From NCBI GenBank assembly GCA_016789905.1, contig JAEUQC010000087.1, positions 1 through 64,000 of the forward strand: DNA of 64,000 bases, given 5' to 3'. Below, one piece after another: positions 43,207-52,547 of the stretch. Numbering within the stretch: position 1 is the stretch's first letter; each line of letters begins with the position of its first letter. The translations under genes and the position numbers were made by a program. A model generated the notes under the pieces. It searched no databases, was not told the DNA's origin, and was given only the letters and a program-made list of their open reading frames with translations. The stretch comes from Bryobacterales bacterium. Its GTDB lineage: Bacteria > Acidobacteriota > Terriglobia > Bryobacterales > Bryobacteraceae.

Positions 43207-44559
43207 ATGAAGGCACTACTGCTGATCTCGATTGTGGCTCCGATGGCGTTCGGCGCCGAGTTGCGCGGACTAAGCGCGGGTTTGGAGATCCTCTCGGAGA
43301 CCGTCTCCCCGGCAGTGGTGGAAGTGTCGGCGTCTGGCTATGGGCCGCTCCAGGACGATGGCCCTACAAAGGTATCCGTCGTCGGGCGGCGGCGCAGCAC
43401 CGGTTCCGGCGTGATTGTCGATTCCAACGGCTATATTCTTACCAACGCGCACGTAGTCGCCAACACGCAGCGGGTGCGCGTCTCCATTCCGGAGCGCACC
43501 GGAGTCCTCGGCGCCAACTGGGTGGACGCCAGAATCATCGGCCAGGATGAGGATACGGACCTCGCGCTTTTGAAAGTGGAACGGACCGGTCTTCCGTCGC
43601 TCCCCTTCGGCAAGTCCAGCGCCTTAAAGCAAGGGCAGATGGTGGTCGCACTGGGCAGTCCGATGGGATTGAAAAACTCAATGACCATGGGGGTTCTCAG
43701 CTCCTCCCGGCGCCAGTTGCGCGAAGAGGACCCAATGACGTATCTGCAAACCGACGCCACCATTAATCCCGGTAACAGCGGCGGTCCGCTGGTGGATCTG
43801 GACGGCCGCTTAATCGGAATCAACACGTTCATCATGACCCAATCGGGAGGCAGCGAAGGTCTGGGCTTCGCCATCCCCAGCGACATCGCCGCCGGTATCT
43901 ACGAACAGCTAAAGGCCAATGGCCGCGTGCGGCGCGGCGAAATTGGCGCGGTATTGCAAAACATGACGCCGGGCCTCGCCGCCGGCCTGGGACTGGGACA
44001 AACTTGGGGCGCCATTGTTACCGATGTTGCCGATAAAAGCGCCGCCGCCGCGGCCGGTCTGCTGGCAAAGGACATTATCGTTGCCCTGGACGGCCAGCCG
44101 GTGGAAAACGCCACCGAATTCGCCATGGGTATCTTCCGCCGCCAAGCCGGCGACATCGTTAAGCTCAGTGTGGTGCGCAACGGAAAAAAGATGGAAATTG
44201 ATAGCGCCGTGCTCGCGAAGACGGACGGCGCGGGGCAGTTGGCGAAAAAGGTAAGCGCGGAAACGAACCTGGTTCCGCAGATTGGCCTGCTGTGTGTGGA
44301 TGTCGACGAGACAACCATGCAGATGCTGCCCGGCCTGCGCCGGCCGTACGGTGTGATTGTCGCCGCCATGGCGCCGTCGGTTTCCAGTCAGCAGACGCCG
44401 CTTCGCCTGGGCGATGTCGTCTACGCGATCAACGGAAAACTGATTCCCGATTTGACCTCCTTCCGCTCCGCCATGGCCAGCTTCCAGCCCGGTGATTCCG
44501 TGGTGTTTGAGGTGGAGCGCCCGGGCAAAGTAGCCCTGGTTGAGTTTGAGTGGGAGTAA
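43207..44559 (+). CDS. HtrA/DegP-type periplasmic serine protease
   Basis: 450 aa from the ATG at 43207. Signal peptide KALLLISIVAPMAFGA. The trypsin-like triad is H82 (TNAHVV), D118 (DTDLALLKV) and S191 (GNSGGPL). Two PDZ domains follow: about residues 235-325 (AGLLAKDIIVALDGQPVENATE) and about 345-450 (TPLRLGDVVYAINGKLIPDLTSF). This is the DegP-like two-PDZ architecture, probably for envelope protein quality control. An in-frame ATG at 43180 would add nine residues. Confidence 0.92.
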   Translation: MKALLLISIVAPMAFGAELRGLSAGLEILSETVSPAVVEVSASGYGPLQDDGPTKVSVVGRRRSTGSGVIVDSNGYILTNAHVVANTQRVRVSIPERTGVLGANWVDARIIGQDEDTDLALLKVERTGLPSLPFGKSSALKQGQMVVALGSPMGLKNSMTMGVLSSSRRQLREEDPMTYLQTDATINPGNSGGPLVDLDGRLIGINTFIMTQSGGSEGLGFAIPSDIAAGIYEQLKANGRVRRGEIGAVLQNMTPGLAAGLGLGQTWGAIVTDVADKSAAAAAGLLAKDIIVALDGQPVENATEFAMGIFRRQAGDIVKLSVVRNGKKMEIDSAVLAKTDGAGQLAKKVSAETNLVPQIGLLCVDVDETTMQMLPGLRRPYGVIVAAMAPSVSSQQTPLRLGDVVYAINGKLIPDLTSFRSAMASFQPGDSVVFEVERPGKVALVEFEWE

Positions 44560-44584
44560 TTGGTAAATTGATGCGCAGGTTCCT

Positions 44585-47110
44585 GTGCGTATCCTACTCT
44601 TTTTCCCACTGCTAACCGGTTTGATTGGGGCGCCGGCCCCGCCGCTGCCCTCCGGCGGTCCGGTCCGCGTAGAGATCTTCGAAGATGTCGCCGGCAAGGA
44701 CTTGGACCTAACCGGCGCGTCCGCCGTGGACCACTACACCGAACCCGCCTTCGCCTTCCCGCATACCCCGGCGAAGTTCGCCCCGAACGCCATCCCGCTG
44801 GACCGTTCCACTCCCTACTTCCTGCGCGCCACCTATACCCGCGCCTTCCCCGCCGGTACTTATCAATTTCGCCTCCGCGCCCGAGGCTCCGCTCGCTTTT
44901 TTATCGACGGCAACCCCGTGGCCGCCACCAAGCCGCAAAAGCCGAATACGTCAAGCGACGATCCCGTCCCGCCTCCCATCGAACGCGGCAACACTCCGCT
45001 CCGTCCCGTCGTCTATCCTCACCAGGACTCGCTGGCCACGGTGACCCTCACCGCCGGCGAACATACCTTTTCCCTCGTCGCCGCCGTCGGCGGCAAAGGT
45101 CTCTATCCCTCTACCGGCGAACTGGCCGTGGGCGTTTCGCAGCGCGGGGAAGTTGACCGTCTGCTTGGGCCCGATAGCGCCCCCGTGCTTACCGACGCCG
45201 CTTGGAGCGCCTATGTCGCCTCCTCGTTCGCCCGCCATTACGAATCCGATACCGCCCGCCGCCGCGCCGTCAGCCGTGAAGTCACCGCCGCATGGACGGA
45301 GCGTCACAAAGCGCTGCGCGCGAAAATGGGCGCCGCCACCGCTGGTGCCGATATCGATGGGTTCATTGACGCAAAGCTCAGCGTCGCCGGTGTGCAACCG
45401 GCCCCGCCGCTATCGGATCTCGAATTCCTTCGCCGCGCCACGCTCGATACCACTGGGCTGGTTCCCACGCCGGATCAGGTGCGCGCGTTCCTAAAGGACG
45501 CCGCTGCCTCCCGCCGCCGCAACGCGATTGATCGCCTTGTTGACGATCCCTCCTGGGCCGACCACTGGGTGAGCTACTGGCAGGACGTACTGGCCGAAAA
45601 TCCCGGCATCCTGAAACCCGACCTCAACAACACCGGCCCCTTCCGCTGGTGGATGCACCAGTCCTTTTCCGACAACATCTCCTTCGATCGTTTCGCCGCC
45701 GACCTGGTGCAAATGGAAGGCTCCGCTACGCTCGGCGGTCCGGCGTCGTTTGGCCTTGCCACGTTAAACGACGCGCCCATGGCCGCCAAGGCAGACATCC
45801 TTGGCCAGGCCTTCCTCGGCCAGAAAATGAGCTGTGCCCGCTGCCACGACGCGCCCTTCCATCCCTTCAAGCAGAAGGATCTGTTCGCCATGGCCGCCAT
45901 GTTGAATGGCACGCCAGTGTCCCTGCCCGTCACCAGCACCGTGCCACAGGGCGAAGGCGGCCGCAAGCCCGCCGTCACCTCCGCGCTGAAGCCCGGCGAA
46001 CTCATCGCGCCGGAATGGCCGTTCGCTAAACTTGTCGCCCACGCCGAAAGCGGTGCGCTTCCCGCCGCGGGCACTGTCAGCACCCGCCGCGAACTGGCGG
46101 CCTATATCATTTCGCCCGAAAATGACCGCTTTGCCCAGGTCGTCGTCAATCGCGTCTGGAAACGCTACATGGGCGTGGGTATTGTCGAACCCGCCGATGA
46201 CTGGTCCCGCGGCCGCGCCTCCCACCCGGAACTGCTGGCGCACCTCGGCCGGGAGTTCATGCTCTCCGGCTACAACATGAAGCACCTGGCGAAGCTGATT
46301 CTGAACTCCCGTGCCTACCAGCGTAAGGCCGTTGGTCTGCCCGCCGATCAGATGAGCTCCGCAAAGCGGCTATTCGCCGGGCCCGCCCATCGCAACCTCA
46401 CCGCCGAACAACTCGTCGATTCCCTCCACCTGGCCGCCGGCAAGACCTTCGATTGTGAAGAGATGAATCTCAACCCAGCCGGCGATCGCACCGCCAAGCA
46501 GTTTTTGAACCTCGGTAATCCTGTGCGCGGCTGGCAGATGACGGCCCTGTCCAATGAACGGGACCGCCCCGCCCTTGCCCTGCCCATCGCGCAATCGATT
46601 GTGGATGTCATGTCCACCTTCGGCTGGCGCCAATCTCGCCAAAGCCCGTCCACGGATCGCGACGACGCTCCATCCCCTATGCAGACATTGATCCTGGCGA
46701 ACGGCGTTCTCGGCACGCGCATGGCCCGGCTATCTGATGACTCCTGGTTCACCGCCATGGCCCTCGGCCATAGCACCGTCGCCGAACTCGTCGAAGAAAC
46801 GTTTCTCCGTATTCTGTCCCGGAATCCGGAGGCCGGCGAAAAGGAGTCCTTCATCAGTTTGCTGCAACCCGTGTATGCTTCGCGCGTCGTGGCCGGCGCC
46901 GCCTCCCGCGCCACGAAGCGGGAAAGCGATGGCCGCGTCTCCTGGTCAAACCACTTGAGCGCCGAAGCCAGCCTGATTCGCATGGAGGAGGAGCGCAAAC
47001 TCCGTTTCGGTGATCAGCCCACCGCGCGTCTGTCCAAGGAGTTTCGCGAGCGGTATGAGGATATGTTGTGGTCGCTGATGAATTCCCCCGAATTTGCGAT
47101 GGTGCCATGA
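44585..47110 (+). CDS. DUF1549-DUF1553 protein with N-terminal PA14-like region (pair 3)
   Basis: 841 aa from a GTG at 44585. A signal peptide precedes a beta-rich region of about 150 residues resembling PA14 (YFLRATYTRAFPAGTYQFRLRARGSARFFIDG). DUF1549 (LRRATLDTTGLVPTPDQVRAFL, CARCHDAPFHPFKQKDLF) and DUF1553 (VVVNRVWKRYMGVGIVEPADDW) follow. It lacks the cytochrome domain of pair 1; the PA14-like region takes its place and might bind a carbohydrate. The downstream DUF1501 gene overlaps by 4 nt. Confidence 0.87.
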   Translation: MRILLFFPLLTGLIGAPAPPLPSGGPVRVEIFEDVAGKDLDLTGASAVDHYTEPAFAFPHTPAKFAPNAIPLDRSTPYFLRATYTRAFPAGTYQFRLRARGSARFFIDGNPVAATKPQKPNTSSDDPVPPPIERGNTPLRPVVYPHQDSLATVTLTAGEHTFSLVAAVGGKGLYPSTGELAVGVSQRGEVDRLLGPDSAPVLTDAAWSAYVASSFARHYESDTARRRAVSREVTAAWTERHKALRAKMGAATAGADIDGFIDAKLSVAGVQPAPPLSDLEFLRRATLDTTGLVPTPDQVRAFLKDAAASRRRNAIDRLVDDPSWADHWVSYWQDVLAENPGILKPDLNNTGPFRWWMHQSFSDNISFDRFAADLVQMEGSATLGGPASFGLATLNDAPMAAKADILGQAFLGQKMSCARCHDAPFHPFKQKDLFAMAAMLNGTPVSLPVTSTVPQGEGGRKPAVTSALKPGELIAPEWPFAKLVAHAESGALPAAGTVSTRRELAAYIISPENDRFAQVVVNRVWKRYMGVGIVEPADDWSRGRASHPELLAHLGREFMLSGYNMKHLAKLILNSRAYQRKAVGLPADQMSSAKRLFAGPAHRNLTAEQLVDSLHLAAGKTFDCEEMNLNPAGDRTAKQFLNLGNPVRGWQMTALSNERDRPALALPIAQSIVDVMSTFGWRQSRQSPSTDRDDAPSPMQTLILANGVLGTRMARLSDDSWFTAMALGHSTVAELVEETFLRILSRNPEAGEKESFISLLQPVYASRVVAGAASRATKRESDGRVSWSNHLSAEASLIRMEEERKLRFGDQPTARLSKEFRERYEDMLWSLMNSPEFAMVP

Positions 47111-48354
47111 GTTTCACTCGACGCGGGTTCATGCAGTCCGGCGCGGCCGCCATGGCCGCCACCGCCCTGCCCAAGGGCAAGGCCGACGCCTGTATTTTTC
47201 TTTGGCTCGGCGGCGGCGCCGCGCAAATCGATACCTTCGATCCCAAACAGCGTGGTGATGGAAAGAAAAAGGCCGGGTCGTACTACGACTCCATCGATAC
47301 AGCGATAAAGGGCGTAAAAGTCGCTGAACATCTGTCGAAGACCGCCCCGCTGCTCGACCGCTGCGTGCTCATGCGGTCCATCACCCATTCCATCGTCAGT
47401 GAACACGCCGCAGCCGCCAACCTCGTGCATACGGGCCGCATGCCCAGCGGCACGTTGCAGTACCCCTCCATCGGTTCGGTGATCGCGCACCAGTTGGGCC
47501 CAAAGACCGATGAGGTCCCCAGCTACGTCGTCATGGGATACCCCAACATCACCCGTGACCCCGGTTTTCTCGGCGCCAAATATGGCTACGTTTATTTGAC
47601 CCAGGTAGACATTGGCCCCAACGGATTGGTGCGTCCCCCCGATGTGGACGCCGCCCGCCAGGACCGGCGCGAAACCTTGCTCGCCTCCATGCGCGACAGT
47701 CACCAGCGCCGCAACTCCGCCGACCCCGTCGTTCAGGCCCAGGCCGATGTCTCCCGCCAGGCCTTTCGGCTCGCCGGTCCGCGCTTCATGAACGTCTTCG
47801 ACCTCAATCGCGAGAGTTCCACGTTGCGCCAGGCCTACGGCAGTGAATTCGGCCAACGCTGCCTGCTCGCCCGCCGCCTCGTGCAGTCGGGCGTTCGCTT
47901 CGTTGAAGTCTCCTACAATCTCAATTTTCTGAATGGCAGCGGTTGGGATACGCACAACGAAGGCCAGCTAAAACAGCATCTGTTAATTCAGGATTTGGAC
48001 CAGTCCTTCGCCGCCCTCCTGCAGGATCTGGAACGGAACAAGATGTTGGATTCCACGCTCATCGTCATTGCCACCGAGTTTGGCCGTCCTCCGGAATTCG
48101 ATGCCGGTGGCGGACGCGGCCATCAGTCGGAAGCGTTCTCCATGGTGCTGGCGGGCGGCGGATTGAAAACCGGGCTGGCCGTTGGCGCAACGGATGAGCT
48201 CAGCAAGAAAATTGTCGAAAAACCGGTCACCGTACCCGATTTCCACGCCACCATTCATTGCGCTCTCGGTATCAATCCTCACAAGAATCTATACGCCGGC
48301 GATCGCCCCGTTCCCATCACCGACGGCGGCCGGCCCGTTCTGGAGATCTTCTAG
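47107..48354 (+). CDS. DUF1501 family protein (pair 3)
   Basis: 415 aa from the ATG at 47107 (ATGA overlap with the PSD1 partner). Tat-like leader SFTRRGFMQSGAAAMAATAL. It keeps the DUF1501 core (CIFLWLGGGAAQIDTFDPK, GWDTHNEGQLKQHL, TEFGRPPEFDAGGGRGHQ). Its motifs are more divergent than in pairs 1 and 2; for example GGPSHLDLLD becomes GGAAQIDTFD. It ends convergently with the amidohydrolase, overlapping by 4 nt. Confidence 0.88.
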   Translation: MSFTRRGFMQSGAAAMAATALPKGKADACIFLWLGGGAAQIDTFDPKQRGDGKKKAGSYYDSIDTAIKGVKVAEHLSKTAPLLDRCVLMRSITHSIVSEHAAAANLVHTGRMPSGTLQYPSIGSVIAHQLGPKTDEVPSYVVMGYPNITRDPGFLGAKYGYVYLTQVDIGPNGLVRPPDVDAARQDRRETLLASMRDSHQRRNSADPVVQAQADVSRQAFRLAGPRFMNVFDLNRESSTLRQAYGSEFGQRCLLARRLVQSGVRFVEVSYNLNFLNGSGWDTHNEGQLKQHLLIQDLDQSFAALLQDLERNKMLDSTLIVIATEFGRPPEFDAGGGRGHQSEAFSMVLAGGGLKTGLAVGATDELSKKIVEKPVTVPDFHATIHCALGINPHKNLYAGDRPVPITDGGRPVLEIF

Positions 48355-49589
48355 GGCTTAGCCGCCCGCTTCTGGTATTTGAACGATTTCCAGTCCGTCG
48401 CAGCGCGCCCATTCAGGTCCCACACAATCTTGCCCGCGCGAATCGTCAATTCGGCGGTCAACCGGCGCGTGCCCGTCCGGGACGCTCCAGCCGAATCGAT
48501 AAATCCGAACTTGCCCTGTTCCAGTTGCAACACGGTGATGTCAGCCTCGGCGCCTTCGTCCAGGTTGCCCAATTCCGGGCGCTTTATCTGCTTGGCCGGG
48601 TTCCACGTGCTCATCCGGATCACCTCTTCCAGCGGCGCGCCCAGTGTCAGCAGTTTTGACATCACATTCGTCATGTCCTTCATTCCCGCGTTCATGGACC
48701 CTGTATGCAAGTCCGTCGAAATCGAATCCGGCCAGAACCCCTGTTCCGTGATTGGCGACGCGATGTTCCAATAGAAACTGCCCCCGCCGTGGCCAACGTC
48801 GAATATTACCCCGCGTTTGCGGCCCGTGACGAACGCCTGGTTCACTTTGCCATCCTCCCCCAGTTCACCCCGGTGCCCCGAATAGCAGTGCGTGTAGATG
48901 TCCCCGGCGCGCATCTTGTCTCCCAGCAGTGTGCGTAGATTGCGGTCCAGCGTCAAATAGCCGAAGTCCACCATGATCGGTGTGTCCGCCGCCCTCGCTG
49001 CCGCTATCGCCCCGTCTATCGACGGCCACCCCTCGCCGGCATAATGCGCCGTCTTGAAGCCAACCACAATATCCTTGTGCTTCTTCGCGATCGCCGCCGC
49101 CTGCGCGGCCTGCATCTCCGCGTTGTCGTCTTCTCCTGCCGGGCTCATCCCATTGCCCACAATATTCACAAACGCCAGCACCCGTGTCTGCGCCCGGTCG
49201 ATCACCCGTTGCCGGAAGTCCTCAAAATTGCGCCATCCGGAGGATCCGGCGTCCACCAGCGTCGTCACCCCGGATCGGAAGCTGAACCCGTCCGGGTACA
49301 CCGACGAATCGCCCGTCAGCGCCTTCACGCCCGTTCCCGCGTACACGTGCGCGTGGATGTCAATCAGCCCTGGGACAACATACAGGCCCTCCGCGTTTGC
49401 CACTCGCGCCGCTTGCCCGGCCGGAATGTTCGCCGCCACTTTGGCAATGCGGCTGCCCTGCAGCGCCACATCGAGCTTCGCGGATCGGCCGTTCTTCGGG
49501 TCGATCACATGGCCGCCTTTTATCAGCAGCGTATACGGAGTCTGGGCGGCCAGCATCCCGGCCACGGTTAGAAGAAGCAAAAAACGCAT
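48351..49589 (-). CDS. Exported amidohydrolase/deacetylase family metallohydrolase
   Basis: 412 aa. Signal peptide MRFLLLLTVAGMLAA, then an amidohydrolase TIM barrel. The HxH metal motif is H79-A-H81 (GLIDIHAHVYAG), the bridging Lys region is VVGFKTAHYAGEGW, further ligands are in HCYSGH and DVGHGGGSF, and the catalytic Asp is in STDLHTGSM. It resembles the EF_0837/AHA_3915-type family annotated as amidohydrolase/deacetylase, related to dihydroorotase. Substrate is unknown. Confidence 0.87.
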   Translation of the reverse strand: MRFLLLLTVAGMLAAQTPYTLLIKGGHVIDPKNGRSAKLDVALQGSRIAKVAANIPAGQAARVANAEGLYVVPGLIDIHAHVYAGTGVKALTGDSSVYPDGFSFRSGVTTLVDAGSSGWRNFEDFRQRVIDRAQTRVLAFVNIVGNGMSPAGEDDNAEMQAAQAAAIAKKHKDIVVGFKTAHYAGEGWPSIDGAIAAARAADTPIMVDFGYLTLDRNLRTLLGDKMRAGDIYTHCYSGHRGELGEDGKVNQAFVTGRKRGVIFDVGHGGGSFYWNIASPITEQGFWPDSISTDLHTGSMNAGMKDMTNVMSKLLTLGAPLEEVIRMSTWNPAKQIKRPELGNLDEGAEADITVLQLEQGKFGFIDSAGASRTGTRRLTAELTIRAGKIVWDLNGRAATDWKSFKYQKRAAKP

Positions 49590-49668
49590 GGGCTCGATTA
49601 TATCTACGTTTCTTAATGGGGGCTAAGGTTTCCCGTACTCCCTGCCGATGTACGGCTAGAGGCAACGC

Positions 49669-51951
49669 TTGCTAACGAAAACGTCAGCCTGGAGTACGAT
49701 TCGCCAGCTCACTCTGTGCTTTGCCGTCCTTCCGCTGTTCGGGGCTGTCGAGCCCATCGTTGACATTCGTTCTCGACTCTCCAATGCCGCGGCAACGGCT
49801 GTCATCCCGTGTGCTGTGGAGGGCGGCGTTGTGAATCTGGCGGCGGCGTCTGCCCAGGACCCTCCAGGCTTCTATTTGGAAGACGACTCAGGCGGAATCT
49901 TTGTCGTCCAGCCTGAAAGCGGTGTGCCGGTAATGATTGGCCATCGCGCTCGCGTTTATGGAAACTGCGTCCAGTCCTCGTCTTCCCGCGCGGAGATGCG
50001 TGCCTATCGAGTGGAACTTCTTCCTGGAAACATGACGCCTCTCAAGCCCCGGCGCCTGTTTCCCTACGAGGCCCGAAACCCGGATTGGCAAAGCACACTT
50101 GCTGAAGTGGATGGCATTGTCAGCGATATCCAGCGCCACGGCGATTTCGAATTCATCTGGCTTCGCGACACCAACCCCTTTCGTGCCGCCTTTCGGATTG
50201 GCGATCAAGGTCCCATCACCAGCCGGCTCGAACCCGGTATGCGTGTCATCCTCCGCGGCATCGTCGCGCCACAGGAGGACTCCTCCGAACTGCCGCGCCC
50301 GCACCAACTCGTTCTTCGGTCGGGAGACGATCTGGTTATCGTCGATGCTCCCGTCGGCTCCAGCCGGCAGGTAGTCTATGTGTTTCTTTCGCTCGCTGTG
50401 CTTGCTGGCGTCTGGATTATCAGCCTCCGCCGCGCCGTTCAGGAACGAACCCGCGAACTGAAGGAAGCACTTCGCAAGGCTGAGGAGAGTTCGCGAATGA
50501 AGTCGAGCTTCGTGGCGAACATGAGCCACGAAATCCGCACTCCGCTGAACGCCATTATCGGCTTCTCCGATCTGCTCCTCGATGGCGCACAGGGAGAGCA
50601 AAAGCGAGTTCTGGACACCATTCGGGTCAGTGCGAATACACTCCTCGCCGTCATCAACGACGTGCTGGATTTCTCAAAAATTGAGTCTGGGAAGCTCGAC
50701 ATGGCTTTTGAAGCCGTCTCCCCGCAGTCTGTCGTCGAAGACGCACTCGATGTCGTCTCACCTGCCGCCCTGCAGAAGGGGCTCGATATCGGCTACCTCA
50801 GCGAACCCAACGTGCCCTCCCGCGTGGTCACGGACCCGGCGCGCCTCCGTCAGGTCTTGATGAACCTGCTGACAAACGCCGTCAAATTCACTGATGCGGG
50901 CCAAGTCTCGCTCACCCTTCGTGCGGAACCGGAGGTGGATGGCCGTGTTTGCCTGTCCTTCGCCGTGAAGGATTCCGGTATTGGCATCCCCGGCGAAAAA
51001 CTCTCCCGCCTCTTCCAGCCCTTTCAACAGCTTGACAGCTCCGCCCGGCGCCGTCACGGCGGCACCGGCCTTGGCCTGGTCATCAGCCGCCATCTCATTC
51101 GCCTGATGAATGGCGACCTCTTCGTCGGTTCCACTCCGGGGAAAGGGTCCACGTTCACCGCCTCCATTTCCTGCGAAATCGCGGAGGCGGCCCCCGTCTC
51201 CATCGGTCTGCCGGCCGCGGCGTTCGCTCTGGAAATCGATCGGCCCTGGTCCCGCGCCATTGCTGAATCTCTCCTCGCGCAAGCCAACGCCCGAATTGTC
51301 CCCGCCGTCGAAGCCTCCATTCTCCTCGCGGATCGTCCTCCCGCTGTTGCCGATCTGCGCCCCGGGCGCCGGTGGATTGAACTGTCGCCCCAAATCCGGG
51401 CGCGTACCACGCATGCAGGACACACCGTGGTCGCCCTGCCCCTAAAACCGGCCGCGCTGGCCGCCGCCTGCCGCGCCGAACCGGCCGTCCAGCCCGACGC
51501 CAAGGCCGCTGTCAAGCCACCTTCCACCCTTCGTATCCTTGTCGCCGATGACAACGCCGTCAACGTAAAAGTAGTCACCAGCCTGCTTTCCCGCCTCGGC
51601 CATCCCGCTGAAATCGCCACGAACGGCGTTGAGGTGCTGGCCGCCATGGATAAACAGCCCTTTGATCTGGTTTTCCTCGACATCCAAATGCCGGAAATGG
51701 ACGGCTTGGAAGCCGCGCGCAGGATTCGCGAACAACAGCACTTACGGTCCCGCCCCTGGCTGGTGGCGCTCACCGCCAACGCCATGAGTTCCGATCGCGA
51801 AGAATGCCTCGCCGCCGGTATGAACGATCACGTCCCCAAACCCATTGGCCTCAAACAGTTGGCCGCCGCCCTGGAGCGCGCCGAACACGGCTTGCAAACC
51901 GCCAACACCGCCCCGGCCCGGTCCCTAGGCGCTTCCGCCGGCGGCTTATGA
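49669..51951 (+). CDS. Hybrid sensor histidine kinase/response regulator
   Basis: 760 aa from a TTG at 49669, with AGAGG seven bases ahead. The extracytoplasmic region (about residues 27-230) is beta-rich and has two OB-like segments ([13 protein letters not shown] ... HRARVYGNC and [22 protein letters not shown]). One transmembrane helix follows (235-252), then HisKA with H287 ([12 protein letters not shown]), ATPase ([17 protein letters not shown]) and a C-terminal receiver with D671 ([11 protein letters not shown]). Residues 510-600 look like a degenerate receiver. The output partner is not adjacent. Confidence 0.92.
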   Translation: MLTKTSAWSTIRQLTLCFAVLPLFGAVEPIVDIRSRLSNAAATAVIPCAVEGGVVNLAAASAQDPPGFYLEDDSGGIFVVQPESGVPVMIGHRARVYGNCVQSSSSRAEMRAYRVELLPGNMTPLKPRRLFPYEARNPDWQSTLAEVDGIVSDIQRHGDFEFIWLRDTNPFRAAFRIGDQGPITSRLEPGMRVILRGIVAPQEDSSELPRPHQLVLRSGDDLVIVDAPVGSSRQVVYVFLSLAVLAGVWIISLRRAVQERTRELKEALRKAEESSRMKSSFVANMSHEIRTPLNAIIGFSDLLLDGAQGEQKRVLDTIRVSANTLLAVINDVLDFSKIESGKLDMAFEAVSPQSVVEDALDVVSPAALQKGLDIGYLSEPNVPSRVVTDPARLRQVLMNLLTNAVKFTDAGQVSLTLRAEPEVDGRVCLSFAVKDSGIGIPGEKLSRLFQPFQQLDSSARRRHGGTGLGLVISRHLIRLMNGDLFVGSTPGKGSTFTASISCEIAEAAPVSIGLPAAAFALEIDRPWSRAIAESLLAQANARIVPAVEASILLADRPPAVADLRPGRRWIELSPQIRARTTHAGHTVVALPLKPAALAAACRAEPAVQPDAKAAVKPPSTLRILVADDNAVNVKVVTSLLSRLGHPAEIATNGVEVLAAMDKQPFDLVFLDIQMPEMDGLEAARRIREQQHLRSRPWLVALTANAMSSDREECLAAGMNDHVPKPIGLKQLAAALERAEHGLQTANTAPARSLGASAGGL

Positions 51952-52485
51952 CGGTTTTCGCTTTCCCGCGAATTTCTCCCTGAATTTCTTCACTTTCGGC
52001 CCCACCACAAATAGGCAATACGATTGGTTCGGGTTCGCTCTGTAGTAATTCTGGTGGTACCCTTCCGCCGGCCAGAACCGCTCCGCCGGCCGCAGTTCGG
52101 TCACAATCCGGTCGGCGTATACCCCCGCCATCTCCAGTTCCCTCATCACTTCCGCCGCTTGTTGCTTCTGCTCCTCGCTGTGGTAAAAGACCGCCGAACG
52201 GTATTGCGGCCCTTCGTCGTTCCCCTGCCGGTCCCACGTCGTCGGGTCGTGGATCGTAAAGAACACCGCCAAAACCTCGCGCAACGTCACCATCTCCGTT
52301 TCAAAAATCACCTGCACAACCTCTACATGTCCCGTGCTGCCCAGGCACACCTCCTGATAGCGCGGGTTCTCCACCCGCCCGCCCATGTAGCCTGACACAA
52401 TCGATTCCACCCCTTCCAACTCCTGGAATACCGCTTCCAGACACCAAAAGCACCCGCCGCCTAACGTGATCGTCTCTCTTGCCAT
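51946..52485 (-). CDS. msrA: Peptide methionine sulfoxide reductase A
   Basis: 179 aa. MsrA reduces methionine-S-sulfoxide in oxidised proteins. The catalytic GCFWC motif has C12 as the active-site residue, with the usual EGYHQNYY motif further on. The ATG at 52485 gives the standard start [15 protein letters not shown]; an ATG at 52506 would add seven residues. The 3' end overlaps the hybrid kinase by 6 nt on the opposite strand. Confidence 0.95.
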   Translation of the reverse strand: MARETITLGGGCFWCLEAVFQELEGVESIVSGYMGGRVENPRYQEVCLGSTGHVEVVQVIFETEMVTLREVLAVFFTIHDPTTWDRQGNDEGPQYRSAVFYHSEEQKQQAAEVMRELEMAGVYADRIVTELRPAERFWPAEGYHQNYYRANPNQSYCLFVVGPKVKKFREKFAGKRKPS

Positions 52486-52547
52486 GGTTCCATAATCCCA
52501 GTTCATCCCCCCATGCGGTTGTAACAGTCCCTTGCTATGATTTCTTC

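Noticed and set aside
47014..47955. Long minus-strand open frame opposite the third DUF1501 gene
   Set aside because: No recognisable family or start signal, and the sense gene is clearly DUF1501.
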